A stretch of DNA of 64,000 nt from Bisbaumannia salifodinae (GCF_039522585.1 NZ_BAAADR010000012.1); one strand, 5' to 3'; shown: positions 25,212-33,473, counted from the stretch's first letter. Translations and numbers: made by a program. The notes: generated by a model not told the origin, from the sequence alone.

Positions 25212-25592
25212 TCAGTTAGCTTCGGCGGTTTCGGCGCTGCGCGGCTTTTCTTCGCGACGCGGACGCTTCTCTTCTGCCGGCTTCATCATCGGTGAGGCTT
25301 CGGTGATGGCTTCCTTGCAGCGCACGACCAGGCTGCGGATGATGGCGTCGTTGAAGCGGAAGATGTTCTCGATTTCCTCGAGGGTCTCGCCGCGGCACTC
25401 GACGTTCATCAGCACATAGTGGGCCTTGTGGATCTTGTTGATCGGGTAGGCCAGGTGACGACGGCCCCAATCTTCCAGGCGATGCACGCTGCCGCCGCTC
25501 TCGGTGACGAGGCTGGTGTAGCGCTCGACCATGGCGGGCACCTGCTCGCTCTGATCCGGGTGGACCATGAAGACGATTTCGTAATGACGCAT
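25212..25592 (-). CDS. rpsF: 30S ribosomal protein S6
   Basis: A 126-residue ribosomal protein that binds S18 and 16S rRNA. MRHYEIVFMVHPDQSEQVPAM is the family start and the C-terminal tail is charged (Glu, Lys, Arg), where many homologues are modified by RimK. It is the first gene of the operon; GAAAGGAGCC precedes the ATG. The tail here lacks a long poly-Glu run. Confidence 0.98.
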   Translation of the reverse strand: MRHYEIVFMVHPDQSEQVPAMVERYTSLVTESGGSVHRLEDWGRRHLAYPINKIHKAHYVLMNVECRGETLEEIENIFRFNDAIIRSLVVRCKEAITEASPMMKPAEEKRPRREEKPRSAETAEAN

Positions 25593-25727
25593 GGTGGCTC
25601 CTTTCGGTTTGACAGCTTCCCTGGGCGGATGGCCCGAAGAAGCAAGGAGGTGATAGTGGAAACACTAACGCCCGCACGAAGGACGCACGGGCGCCAGTAT
25701 TGTAGAGAGTGGCGCCCCGCTGCGCAA
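25593..25727 (-). promoter_or_regulatory. rpsF promoter and leader
   Basis: On the minus strand TTGCGC (25722-25727) and TACAAT (25699-25704) are 17 bases apart, a good sigma70 promoter. The leader of about 100 bases contains inverted segments (CGCCCG/CGGGCG and GGGC/GCCC near the start codon). Bacterial rpsF leaders often bind the S6:S18 pair for feedback; whether this one does cannot be shown from sequence alone. Confidence 0.6.
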
Positions 25728-25880
25728 GGGCAAGCAGCCGGAAGAGGAGCGTTTCGCGGGCGACAACAATATGGTCGAGGCGCCTCCCGGGCAAGGCGGC
25801 TCGCCCACCTCCGGGACGAGACCCCGACGCCAAGGCCCGTCGCCTCCCCCGGCCGCGATGCTTGGCAAGCCGACAGAAAG

Positions 25881-25931
25881 TTGACACTGTAATCAAATAT
25901 CCATATTTTGATAACGCACAGTTATGGATAT
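25881..25931 (+). promoter_or_regulatory. tmm promoter with overlapping inverted repeat
   Basis: TTGACA (25881-25886) and TATTTT (25904-25909) are 17 bases apart, close to consensus. ATATCCAT (25897-25904) and ATGGATAT (25924-25931) form an 8-bp inverted repeat with a 19-base gap that touches the -10 and the likely start point. This is where a repressor would bind. The AT richness is striking against the flanks. Confidence 0.6.
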
Positions 25932-26251
25932 CCCTCCCTCCCATGCCGCGGCGCCACGCCTGATTCGCGAGCCCCGATACCGGGTCGATCGCCCCTGGCG
26001 ACGCCGCCATGCCGGATTTTCTTCGGCCCAGGTTCACTTACCGGGCCCAGTGGCAAGCCTCACGCCGCCCTCGCCTCGACGGTGACGGGCCACCCCTCTT
26101 CTGGGTGACTGCCTCCGGCGTCACGCCGACGGCTTGCCCCTCCGCCTCGAGGGCAAACCGGGGGTATCCATGTTTTCGCCATCCGAGTGCCCGGCACGCT
26201 TGGTTCGTCGCGACGAGCCGAGCGCCCCGGGCACTCCTTACGGAGCCTTTC
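25932..26251 (+). other. long leader of the tmm gene without a coding gene
   Basis: About 320 bases between the promoter and the ATG. Open frames here show no similarity. Short inverted segments such as CCACCC/GGGTG and TTGCCC/GGGCAA could form stems, but I cannot match a known riboswitch. Confidence 0.4.
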
Positions 26252-27628
26252 ATGAGTAAACGCGTTGCCATCATCGGTGCCGGCCCCAGCGGCCTGGCAC
26301 AGCTGCGAGCCTTCCAGTCCGCCGTCGAGAATGGTGCCGAACCGGTCGAACTGGTCTGTTACGAAAAGCAGGGCGACTGGGGCGGCCAATGGAACTACAC
26401 CTGGCGCAGCGGCCTCGATGAGAATGGCGAACCCGTCCACAGCAGCATGTATCGCTACCTGTGGTCGAATGGTCCCAAGGAGTGCCTGGAGTTCGCCGAT
26501 TACAGCTTCGAGGAGCACTTCGGCAAGCCGATCGCCTCCTATCCGCCCCGCGCCGTGCTCTGGGACTACATCAAGGGACGCGTCGAAAAGGCCGGCGTAC
26601 GCCGCCATATCCGCTTCAACTGTCCGGTGCGCCAGGTGGAGTATCGGGAGACGGACGGCACCTTCCTGGTTACCGTGCATGATCATGATCGGGATGTGAT
26701 CGAGAGCGAGGTATTCGATCACGTGGTGGTGGCCTCGGGGCACTTCTCCACCCCCAACACGCCGCAATTCGAAGGCTTCGAGACCTTCAACGGGCGCATC
26801 CTGCACGCCCACGACTTCCGCGACGCCCTGGAATTCCAAGGCAAGAGCCTCCTGCTGGTGGGCAGCAGCTACTCCGCCGAGGATATCGGCTCGCAGTGCT
26901 ACAAATATGGCGTGCGCAGCATCACCACCTGCTACCGCACCCGCCCCATGGGCTTCGATTGGCCCGAGAACTGGGAGGAGAAGCCGCTGCTGCAGCGGGT
27001 CGACGGCAACACCGCCTATTTCGCCGACGGCACCAGCAAGCAGATCGATGCGATCATCCTGTGTACCGGCTACCTGCACCACTTCCCCTTCCTGCCGGAC
27101 GCCCTGCGCCTGCAGACCAATAACCGCCTCTGGCCGCTGGGGCTCTACCGCGGCGTGGCCTGGGAAGCCAATCCCAAGCTCTTCTATCTGGGCATGCAGG
27201 ACCAGTGGTATACCTTCAACATGTTCGATGCCCAGGCCTGGTATGTGCGTGACATCATCCTCGGCCGCATCACCCTGCCCGAGCGCGCCACCATGACCGC
27301 CGACAGCCAGGCCTGGCGTGAACGCGAGGAGACGCTGGACAGCGACGAGTCGATGATTCGCTTCCAGGGGGATTACGTGGCCAGCCTGATCGAGGCCACC
27401 GATTACCCGAGCTTCGATATCGAAGGGGTCAACCAGACCTTCCTCGAGTGGGAGAAGCACAAACACGAGGGCATCATGACCTTCCGCGACAAGTCCTACC
27501 GCTCGCTGATGACCGGCACCCAGGCACCGCCCCACCATACTCGCTGGCTGGATGCCATGGATGACTCCCTGGAGGCCTTCCTGCATGCCCCCAGCAAGCG
27601 CCCGGCCACCGCAGAGGTCGACGGCTGA
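26252..27628 (+). CDS. tmm: trimethylamine monooxygenase (bacterial flavin-containing monooxygenase)
   Basis: A 458-residue FAD- and NADPH-dependent enzyme that oxidises trimethylamine to trimethylamine N-oxide. FAD-binding GAGPSG is at residues 9-14, the FMO motif FNGRILHAHDFRD is in the middle, and NADPH-binding GSSYSAEDIG follows. The segments NYTWRSGLDENGEPVHSSMY and RYLWSNGPKECLEFADYSF closely resemble marine bacterial Tmm, so substrate assignment is better than for a generic FMO. The ATG with GGAG 6 bases upstream gives the family start; a longer frame upstream is leader. It stands alone, without the usual tdm or dmm genes nearby. TMAO can serve as an osmolyte, which suits a halophile. 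Confidence 0.88.
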   Translation: MSKRVAIIGAGPSGLAQLRAFQSAVENGAEPVELVCYEKQGDWGGQWNYTWRSGLDENGEPVHSSMYRYLWSNGPKECLEFADYSFEEHFGKPIASYPPRAVLWDYIKGRVEKAGVRRHIRFNCPVRQVEYRETDGTFLVTVHDHDRDVIESEVFDHVVVASGHFSTPNTPQFEGFETFNGRILHAHDFRDALEFQGKSLLLVGSSYSAEDIGSQCYKYGVRSITTCYRTRPMGFDWPENWEEKPLLQRVDGNTAYFADGTSKQIDAIILCTGYLHHFPFLPDALRLQTNNRLWPLGLYRGVAWEANPKLFYLGMQDQWYTFNMFDAQAWYVRDIILGRITLPERATMTADSQAWREREETLDSDESMIRFQGDYVASLIEATDYPSFDIEGVNQTFLEWEKHKHEGIMTFRDKSYRSLMTGTQAPPHHTRWLDAMDDSLEAFLHAPSKRPATAEVDG

Positions 27629-27646
27629 TCCGCCGCCCGCAAAGCG

Positions 27647-28495
27647 TTAACCGTCCGCCAGCGCCCCGCTCGCTCGTTGGCGCACCGCCTCGAAGAGGCA
27701 GATACCGGTGGCCACCGAGACATTGAGGCTGGAGACGCTGCCCGCCATGGGCAGCTTGACCAGGGTGTCGCAGGCCTCCCGGGTCAGGCGCCGCATGCCC
27801 TTGCCCTCGGCGCCCATCACCAGGGCCGTGGGACCACGATAGTCGCCCTCATAGACGCTGGCCTCGGCCTCGCCGGCGGTGCCGAACAGCCACACGCCCT
27901 GCTCCTTGAGCTTGGCCAGGGTGCGGGCCAGGTTGGTGACCTGATAGACCGGCACGCTCTCGGCGGCGCCACAGGCCACCTTGCGCACCGTGGCATTGAG
28001 GGGCGCCGCCTTGTCCTTGGCGACGATGACCCCATGCGCCCCGGCGGCGTCGGCGCTGCGCAAACAGGCGCCGAAGTTATGCACGTCGGTGACGCCATCG
28101 AGGATCAGCAACAGCGGCGGGGCCGCATGGGGCCAGGCGCCCAGCTGCAGCCACAGCGACTCCTCATTGGCGAAGGCCAGGGGCGGGCAGAAGGCGAGGA
28201 TGCCCTGATGGGCGGCACCCTGGGTCAACTGGTCGAGAAGTTCCCGGGGCTGAGTCAGCACCCGGGCGCCCCGGGCACGGGCCTGCTCGAGGGTCTCGGC
28301 CAGGCGCCGCTCGGCGTCGCCCTCCTGGACCCAGAGCTCCCGGGGCGCCTCACCGCGTCCCAGCAGGGCCTGGACGGCATGCACCCCATGCACCAGATCG
28401 AGCCCGGACGGGGCCGACACGGCGGCCTTGGCCCTGGGGGCACGGGTCGCCGGGCCGGGGCGACGCCCGCCCTTCTTGAACCGCTTGTCACTCAC
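27647..28495 (-). CDS. rlmB: 23S rRNA (guanosine2251-2'-O)-methyltransferase
   Basis: A 282-residue SPOUT (SpoU) methyltransferase acting on G2251 of 23S rRNA in the peptidyl-transferase P loop. An N-terminal substrate-binding domain (GVHAVQALLGRGE) precedes the knot domain with LDGVTDVHNFGACLRSADA, VMGAEGKGM and LPMAGSVSSLNVSVATGI. The N-terminal 30 residues are basic and longer than in E. coli. The start overlaps the rnr stop by 4 bases, the standard rnr-rlmB pair. Confidence 0.96.
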   Translation of the reverse strand: MSDKRFKKGGRRPGPATRAPRAKAAVSAPSGLDLVHGVHAVQALLGRGEAPRELWVQEGDAERRLAETLEQARARGARVLTQPRELLDQLTQGAAHQGILAFCPPLAFANEESLWLQLGAWPHAAPPLLLILDGVTDVHNFGACLRSADAAGAHGVIVAKDKAAPLNATVRKVACGAAESVPVYQVTNLARTLAKLKEQGVWLFGTAGEAEASVYEGDYRGPTALVMGAEGKGMRRLTREACDTLVKLPMAGSVSSLNVSVATGICLFEAVRQRASGALADG

Positions 28496-30861
28496 CGGCG
28501 GCGACTCCGTCGCGGCCCGCGCCGCTTGCCCTTGGGACTCTCCTTGGCCTTGGCCTCGTCACGGGGCGCCGAGGCCGCGGAGGCCTCCTTGCGACGCCGC
28601 GGCTGGCGCTGGGGGCGCGGCTTGGCATCGGCCAGTTCGAAGTCGATCTTGCGCTCGTCCAGGTCGACCCGGGCCACCTGCACGGTGACGCCATCGCCGA
28701 GGCGATAGCTCATGCCGCTGCGCTCGCCCTTGAGGCGGTGCTTCTCGGCCTCGTAGTGGTAGTAGTCGGAGGGCAGCGAGGTGACGTGCACCAGGCCTTC
28801 CACATAGACCTCGTCGAGACGCACGAAGATACCGAACTGGGTCACCGAGGCGATGGTGCCATCGAAGACCTCGCCCAGCTTGTCGGACATGAACTCGCAC
28901 TTCAGCCAGTCTTCCACGTCGCGGGTCGCGTCGTCGGCACGCCGCTCGGTCATCGAGCAGTGTTCGCCCAGCTCGAGCATCTGCTCGAAGGTGTAGGGGG
29001 CCCACTTGCTGGGCGGCTCCACCGGGGCACCTTCGGCGCGCAGCACCGTGGCGGTCTGGCGCGGGCCACGGATCACCGAGCGGATGGCGCGGTGGACGAG
29101 CAGGTCCGGGTAGCGGCGGATCGGCGAGGTGAAGTGAGCATAGGCCGGGTAGGCCAGGCCGAAGTGGCCATCGTTCTGGGGCGAGTAGACCGCCCGGCTC
29201 ATGGAGCGCAGCATCACCGTCTGGATGACGTCGGCATCCGGACGCCCCTTGATGGCCTCGGCCAGATCGCGATAGTCCTGCGGGCTGGGGTCGTCTCCCC
29301 CGCCCAGGGAGAGCCCCAGCTCGTTGAGGAACAGCCGCAGCTTGTCGAGGCGCTCCGGCGAGGGCTTCTCGTGGATACGGTAGAGGGCCGGCAGGTCGTG
29401 CTTGTCGAGGAAACGGGCGGTGGCCACGTTGGCGGCCAGCATGCACTCCTCGATCAGCTTGTGGGCATCGTTGCGCGAGCGCGGCACGATCTTCTCGATC
29501 TTGCGCTCCTCGTTGAAGAGGATGGCGGTCTCGGTGGTCTCGAAGTCGATGGCACCGCGTTCCACCCGGGCCTCGCGCAGCAACTTGTAGAGGGTATGCA
29601 GGTCCTGGAGGGGCTTGACCAGGGGCGCGTACTCCTGGCGCAGGGCATCGCCCTCCTCGCTCTCCTCGTCGAGGATCGCCGCCACCTTGTTATAGGTGAG
29701 GCGCGCCTTGGAGCGGAACACCGCCTCGTAGAAGCGGTAACGACTGATGGCACCATTCTGGGAGATATTCATCTCGCAGACCATGGCCAGGCGATCCACG
29801 TCCGGGTTCAGCGAGCAGAGTCCGTTGGAGAGCAGCTCCGGCAGCATGGGCACCACCTGCCCCGGGAAGTAGACCGAGTTACCGCGGGTGATCGCTTCCT
29901 GGTCCAGGGGTGAGCCGGGACGCACATAGTGGGAGACGTCGGCGATGGCCACGACCAGCTTCCAGCTACCGGATTTGGTCTTCCAGGCGCAGACGGCGTC
30001 ATCGAAGTCCTTGGCGCTCTCGTCATCGATGGTCACCAGCGGCAGGTCACGCAGGTCGATGCGGTGTGCCTTGTCGTCTTCGGCCACCTCGGCGGACATG
30101 CTGCTGATCTGGTCGTGGACGTCCGGCGGGAAGTCGGCGGGAATCTCGTAGCTGCGGATGGCGATATCGATCTCCATCCCGGGATCCATGCGCTCGCCGA
30201 GCACCTCGATCACCTCGCCCACCGGCTGCACCCGGGTCTCCGGCTGCTTGACGATGCGTGCCGAGACCACCTGACCGTCCTGGGCGCCGCCGCAGGCGCT
30301 GTGGGGAATGATCACCTCCTGGGTGATACGGGCATTCTCCGGGATCAGCACGCCGAACTCCGGGGTATTGGCCCGGTAGACGCCGACGATGGTCTGGGTA
30401 TTGCGGGCGATCACCTCGGCGATGGTGGCCTCGTCGCGCCCCCGGCGGTCGCGGCCGCTGATGCGCACCAGCACATGGTCGCCGTGGAAGACCCGGCGCA
30501 TCTGCCGCGGCGGTAGCACCAGGTCGGGCTTCTTGCCGTCGTCGCGCAACACGAAGCCGAAGCCGTCGCGATGGCCAAGCACCTTGCCCTTGATCAGGTC
30601 GAGCTTGTCGATCAGCGCATAGGCACTGCGGCGATTGCGCAGCACCTGGCCGTCGCGCTCCATGGCCGCCAGGCGGCGACGCACCGCCTCGATCAGGTCC
30701 TCGTCGTCGAGGCCCAGCATGCGGCTCATGTTTTCGTAGGTAATGGGTTTGCCGTAATCCTCCAGGCGGGCGAGCAGGTACTCGCGGCTGGGGGCAGGCT
30801 TGTCGTACTTGTGGGCTTCACGTTCCGCGTGGGGGTCGTCGCTGAGCGTCCAGTGGGTCAT
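28492..30861 (-). CDS. rnr: ribonuclease R
   Basis: A 789-residue 3'-5' exoribonuclease that degrades structured RNA and takes part in rRNA and tmRNA-linked quality control. In order: an N-terminal helix-turn-helix-like part (SREYLLARLEDYGKP), cold-shock domains (GHRDGFGFVLRD), the RNB catalytic domain with DDESAKDFDDAV, which holds the metal-binding aspartates, an S1 domain (GEVFDGTIASVTQFGIFVRL) and a very basic tail. I chose the ATG giving MTHWTLSDDP, with AAGGA 10 bases upstream; the frame runs 41 codons further upstream without family similarity. Confidence 0.96.
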   Translation of the reverse strand: MTHWTLSDDPHAEREAHKYDKPAPSREYLLARLEDYGKPITYENMSRMLGLDDEDLIEAVRRRLAAMERDGQVLRNRRSAYALIDKLDLIKGKVLGHRDGFGFVLRDDGKKPDLVLPPRQMRRVFHGDHVLVRISGRDRRGRDEATIAEVIARNTQTIVGVYRANTPEFGVLIPENARITQEVIIPHSACGGAQDGQVVSARIVKQPETRVQPVGEVIEVLGERMDPGMEIDIAIRSYEIPADFPPDVHDQISSMSAEVAEDDKAHRIDLRDLPLVTIDDESAKDFDDAVCAWKTKSGSWKLVVAIADVSHYVRPGSPLDQEAITRGNSVYFPGQVVPMLPELLSNGLCSLNPDVDRLAMVCEMNISQNGAISRYRFYEAVFRSKARLTYNKVAAILDEESEEGDALRQEYAPLVKPLQDLHTLYKLLREARVERGAIDFETTETAILFNEERKIEKIVPRSRNDAHKLIEECMLAANVATARFLDKHDLPALYRIHEKPSPERLDKLRLFLNELGLSLGGGDDPSPQDYRDLAEAIKGRPDADVIQTVMLRSMSRAVYSPQNDGHFGLAYPAYAHFTSPIRRYPDLLVHRAIRSVIRGPRQTATVLRAEGAPVEPPSKWAPYTFEQMLELGEHCSMTERRADDATRDVEDWLKCEFMSDKLGEVFDGTIASVTQFGIFVRLDEVYVEGLVHVTSLPSDYYHYEAEKHRLKGERSGMSYRLGDGVTVQVARVDLDERKIDFELADAKPRPQRQPRRRKEASAASAPRDEAKAKESPKGKRRGPRRSRRR

Positions 30862-31005
30862 GCGTGTGGCGTCCTTGAACAAGAAATGGGCGAGAGGCAC
30901 GGGCGTGAGGCGGGAAGGGTCGGTTTCATGGCCGCAGTATAGCCTTAGGTATCGCTCGACCCAACCATTGCCGCGATTTCGCACTCATAAAGCCGCCGGC
31001 GGGGC

Positions 31006-31033
31006 TTGCAAAATCCAGCGGAATCGGTATTAT
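31006..31033 (+). promoter_or_regulatory. promoter of the tRNA-Leu cluster
   Basis: TTGCAA and TATTAT with a 16-base spacer end 11 bases before the first tRNA-Leu. Confidence 0.7.
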
Positions 31034-31044
31034 GCTCGCCACTT

Positions 31045-31131
31045 GCCCAGGTGGCGGAATTGGTAGACGCGCTAGCTTCAGGTGCTAGTGTCCTTACGGA
31101 CGTGGAGGTTCAAGTCCTCTCCTGGGCACCA
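31045..31131 (+). tRNA. tRNA-Leu (CAG), copy 1
   Basis: An 87-base class II tRNA with a 7-bp acceptor stem GCCCAGG/CCTGGGC, anticodon loop TTCAGGT (anticodon CAG), a long variable arm and an encoded CCA end. First of four near-identical genes. Confidence 0.97.
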
Positions 31132-31209
31132 CTTCGATATCGCGAGGTAATGGCGATATCTCGGGATCGCAAGTTCCCACGCTCTTTATCAGCTCGATGA
31201 CTCATGTTC

Positions 31210-31296
31210 GCCCAGGTGGCGGAATTGGTAGACGCGCTAGCTTCAGGTGCTAGTGTCCTTACGGACGTGGAGGTTCAAGTCCTCTCCTGGGCACCA
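31210..31296 (+). tRNA. tRNA-Leu (CAG), copy 2
   Basis: Identical in sequence to copy 1, with encoded CCA. A 78-base spacer separates it from copy 1. Confidence 0.97.
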
Positions 31297-31329
31297 TCGG
31301 CCCAGCCGCGAACATGAGCAGTATGATGC

Positions 31330-31416
31330 GCCCAGGTGGCGGAATTGGTAGACGCGCTAGCTTCAGGTGCTAGTGTCCTTACGGACGTGGAGGTTCAAGT
31401 CCTCTCCTGGGCACCA
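31330..31416 (+). tRNA. tRNA-Leu (CAG), copy 3
   Basis: Identical to copies 1 and 2, 33 bases after copy 2. Confidence 0.97.
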
Positions 31417-31459
31417 CACCGCATCATATCTCCGAGTTGATCCAGTTAGAGTGACCGCT

Positions 31460-31546
31460 GCCCAGATGGCGGAATTGGTAGACGCGCTAGCTTCAGGTGC
31501 TAGTGTCCTTACGGACGTGGAGGTTCAAGTCCTCTTCTGGGCACCA
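31460..31546 (+). tRNA. tRNA-Leu (CAG), copy 4, with compensatory acceptor-stem change
   Basis: As copies 1-3 except that the last acceptor pair G-C is replaced by A-T on both sides (GCCCAGA and TCTGGGC), which keeps the pairing. Anticodon CAG and CCA end are unchanged. Confidence 0.97.
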
Positions 31547-31586
31547 TCGTTATCTATCGCAAGACCATCCATAGCAAGCCCCGCAC

Positions 31587-31610
31587 ACACGCCATCGAGC
31601 GTGTTTTTTT
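31587..31610 (+). terminator. rho-independent terminator of the tRNA-Leu cluster
   Basis: ACACGC and GCGTGT form a 6-bp stem around a 6-base loop and are followed directly by a run of T. A classical intrinsic terminator. A second hairpin ATGCCCG/CGGGCAT follows at once and may serve the convergent nuclease gene. Confidence 0.85.
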
Positions 31611-31655
31611 ATGCCCGCGATTCGGGCATGACGATCACCCGGCGTGGCCATCACC

Positions 31656-32528
31656 TTAGTCGAAACGCCCCGGCAGCCGCGCCACCGACTCCAGATCCCA
31701 GCCCCGGGAGCGCACCGCCCCCTCCAGCCGCTCGGCCCTGGCTGCCGACAGCTTGGGGAAGAAGTTCAGGCCGGTACGCGCCTCCACCTCCTTGATGCTG
31801 ACCAGATAGCGATCCAGGGGCTCATCGCCGCGCACCTCCTGGGGCATGATAAAGGCCAGCGCCAGAGGCTCGTCGCCGGGCACCACGATGATCTTGTAGA
31901 AGGCCTCCGGCACCTCCACCAGTCCCACCCGATTGAAGACGTTATCCATGAAGCGCTCGGGGAAGACCGGCCCGGTAATCACCTGCAGCGTCCCGAAGCG
32001 CGGCACGAAGTGATCGATCACCACCTCCTCCAGACGCTGCCAGAGGCGCCGATTGAGATCGGGGCGCTGGGGCGACATATTGCTCATCAGGAAGGTCTCG
32101 CGCTGAGCCTCCCGGCCGTGCACCACGGCGATGGCATAGTTGGGGGCCAGGTGGCCGCGATCATAGCCGCTGCCGAAGTAGCTGTCGGGTGCGATCGGCC
32201 ACAGGGCGCGCCAGTCGCGCCGGAAGTCGGGGCGCGGCGCCGCCCGAGGGTTCTCCACCGCCTGCAGGGTATAGCTGACCCATAATGGATTGACCCGCAC
32301 GTCCGACCACCCCACCAGGAAGCCGTCATTGCGCAGTACCCGGTGCAGGTTGGTCGGCGTCAGGCGCTCCCAGGTGGGTACCCCCATCCAGCTGAGTCGA
32401 TCACGATACTCCTGCTCCTGGGCATACCAGAGCCCGCTACTGATGGCGACGAAGACCAGCCCCACACCCACCTGGCGCAGGCCGCGCCGCCATCGAGAGA
32501 TCCTTCTGCGCATGCCCTTCCCTATCAA
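31656..32528 (-). CDS. DNA/RNA non-specific endonuclease (NUC1/Serratia-nuclease family)
   Basis: A 290-residue nuclease. A basic start and a single hydrophobic segment (VGVGLVFVAISSGLWYA) suggest a signal anchor or export. The catalytic motif YDRGHLAPNYA, with the general-base His, is clear, and TFLMSNMSPQRPDLNRRLW carries the metal-binding Asn. Substrate is probably extracellular or periplasmic nucleic acid, perhaps for nutrient use. The ATG at 32528 gives MIGKG; a second ATG five codons later is also possible. No immunity gene or secretion system is next to it, so a toxin role is not supported. Confidence 0.85.
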   Translation of the reverse strand: MIGKGMRRRISRWRRGLRQVGVGLVFVAISSGLWYAQEQEYRDRLSWMGVPTWERLTPTNLHRVLRNDGFLVGWSDVRVNPLWVSYTLQAVENPRAAPRPDFRRDWRALWPIAPDSYFGSGYDRGHLAPNYAIAVVHGREAQRETFLMSNMSPQRPDLNRRLWQRLEEVVIDHFVPRFGTLQVITGPVFPERFMDNVFNRVGLVEVPEAFYKIIVVPGDEPLALAFIMPQEVRGDEPLDRYLVSIKEVEARTGLNFFPKLSAARAERLEGAVRSRGWDLESVARLPGRFD

Positions 32529-32533
32529 TCGAC

Positions 32534-32558
32534 GGCGCCGGCCCTAGCGGCCGGCGCC
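32534..32558 (-). terminator. hairpin between the Lrp-like gene and the nuclease gene
   Basis: GGCGCCGGCC and GGCCGGCGCC form a 10-bp stem with a 5-base loop, 21 bases after the stop of the upstream gene. No T run. Confidence 0.5.
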
Positions 32559-32579
32559 TTCACCCTCGGGTCGATGACG

Positions 32580-32855
32580 TCACCAACCCACCGAGAACAT
32601 GGTCTCCAGGTCATGTCGCGAGTGGACCTGCATGGCATTGAGGGTCTCGGTGTCACGGATGCCCTCCACCGCATTGAGTCGCTCGGTCACCAGCTCCGCC
32701 AGGCTCTCGAAGTCCCGGGTACGGGCGATGGCCACCAGGTCGTAGCGCCCACAGGTGGAGTAGACCTCACTGATGCCTTCCACGTCGGCCAGGCGCTCGG
32801 CCACCGCCTTGACCTGGCCCTTGTCGGTATTGATCAGGATCACCGCATTCTGCAT
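32580..32855 (-). CDS. stand-alone Lrp/AsnC effector-binding (RAM) domain protein
   Basis: A 91-residue protein that consists only of the Lrp/AsnC C-terminal ligand-binding domain (MQNAVILINTDKGQVKAVAE, GRYDLVAIARTRD, GIRDTETLNAMQV). There is no helix-turn-helix, so it cannot bind DNA as Lrp does. Such stand-alone proteins form octamer-like rings and bind small molecules such as amino acids (family knowledge); the ligand here is unknown. It may modulate a full-length Lrp-type regulator. A TATACT -10-like element is seen about 45 bases upstream of the ATG. Confidence 0.85.
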   Translation of the reverse strand: MQNAVILINTDKGQVKAVAERLADVEGISEVYSTCGRYDLVAIARTRDFESLAELVTERLNAVEGIRDTETLNAMQVHSRHDLETMFSVGW

Positions 32856-33158
32856 TGCCTCTCTCCCTCGCCCCAGGATGATGGTGAGTCGTCGCTGCCA
32901 GTATATCAGCGTCGCCCGGTGCTCCCCAGCACCAACGCGGCCGATTGCCGCAGCGGCGCCGCGGGCATTCGCCTCTCGGGCCAGGCTTCGACTAGGATAA
33001 TCAGAACTCCGACGCCTCCGCGGGGTCGGAATGCCTAGCGAGCTCGACTCGCCATACCTAGAGCGGGACCACCCGCCCAACGACCGTGACCCTGCCCCTC
33101 CGGCCTCGTGCCTTGCGGGCAAGCCCCTAAAAAAGCAGCAAGACAGTAAGGAGACACC
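32856..33158. other. intergenic region between divergent Lrp-like and HiPIP genes
   Basis: About 300 bases. It holds a TATACT -10-like element on the minus strand (32900-32905) and, on the plus strand, TAGGATAAT near 32993-33001, which could be the -10 of the HiPIP gene. No -35 of good quality was found. The AAGGAG before HiPIP is the only clear signal. Confidence 0.4.
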
Positions 33159-33473
33159 ATGGCTAATCAGAGTCGTCGCGACTTTATGCGCCACAGCCTG
33201 CTGGGCCTGGCCGCCCTGCCCCTGGGTGCCGGCATCCTTTCCCAGAGCGCCTTCGCCCAGAGCCTGCCGCGGGTCGACCCCGACAGCGACGAGGCCAAGA
33301 ACCTCAACTACGTGGAAGTGGCCGACGAAGCCAGCGACCATGAGCAGTACGCCGAGGGCGAGCATTGCGCCAACTGCATGTTCTTCCAGGAAGACAACGA
33401 GGCCTGCCAGCTCTTCCCGGGCAAGAGCGTCGAGCCGGAGGGCTGGTGCCAGGCCTGGGCCGCCAAGCCCTGA
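33159..33473 (+). CDS. high-potential iron-sulfur protein (HiPIP), Tat-exported
   Basis: A 104-residue periplasmic electron carrier with one [4Fe-4S] cluster. The Tat signal SRRDFMRHSLLGLAALPLG ends near ALA/FAQ. The mature part has the four cluster cysteines in HCANC, ACQLFPGKSV and GWCQAW, the family pattern. It can deliver electrons to terminal oxidases or photosynthetic centres in other bacteria. Here it lies 9 kb from the cbb3 oxidase genes, so a link to respiration is plausible but only inferred. AAGGAG precedes the ATG, and a strong hairpin follows the gene. Confidence 0.92.
   Translation: MANQSRRDFMRHSLLGLAALPLGAGILSQSAFAQSLPRVDPDSDEAKNLNYVEVADEASDHEQYAEGEHCANCMFFQEDNEACQLFPGKSVEPEGWCQAWAAKP

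Noticed and set aside
31045..31546. CRISPR-like array from regularly repeated 87-base units
   Set aside because: The repeats are tRNA-Leu genes with anticodon, variable arm and CCA; spacers are few and of unequal length (78, 33 and 43 bases).
31006..31795. Small plus-strand frames containing AELVDALASGASVLTDVEVQ
   Set aside because: These are translations of the tRNA-Leu genes, not proteins.
31656..32528. NUC1-type nuclease as a secreted toxin or defence nuclease
   Set aside because: No immunity gene, toxin-delivery domain or defence genes are near; a nutritional or housekeeping nuclease is simpler.
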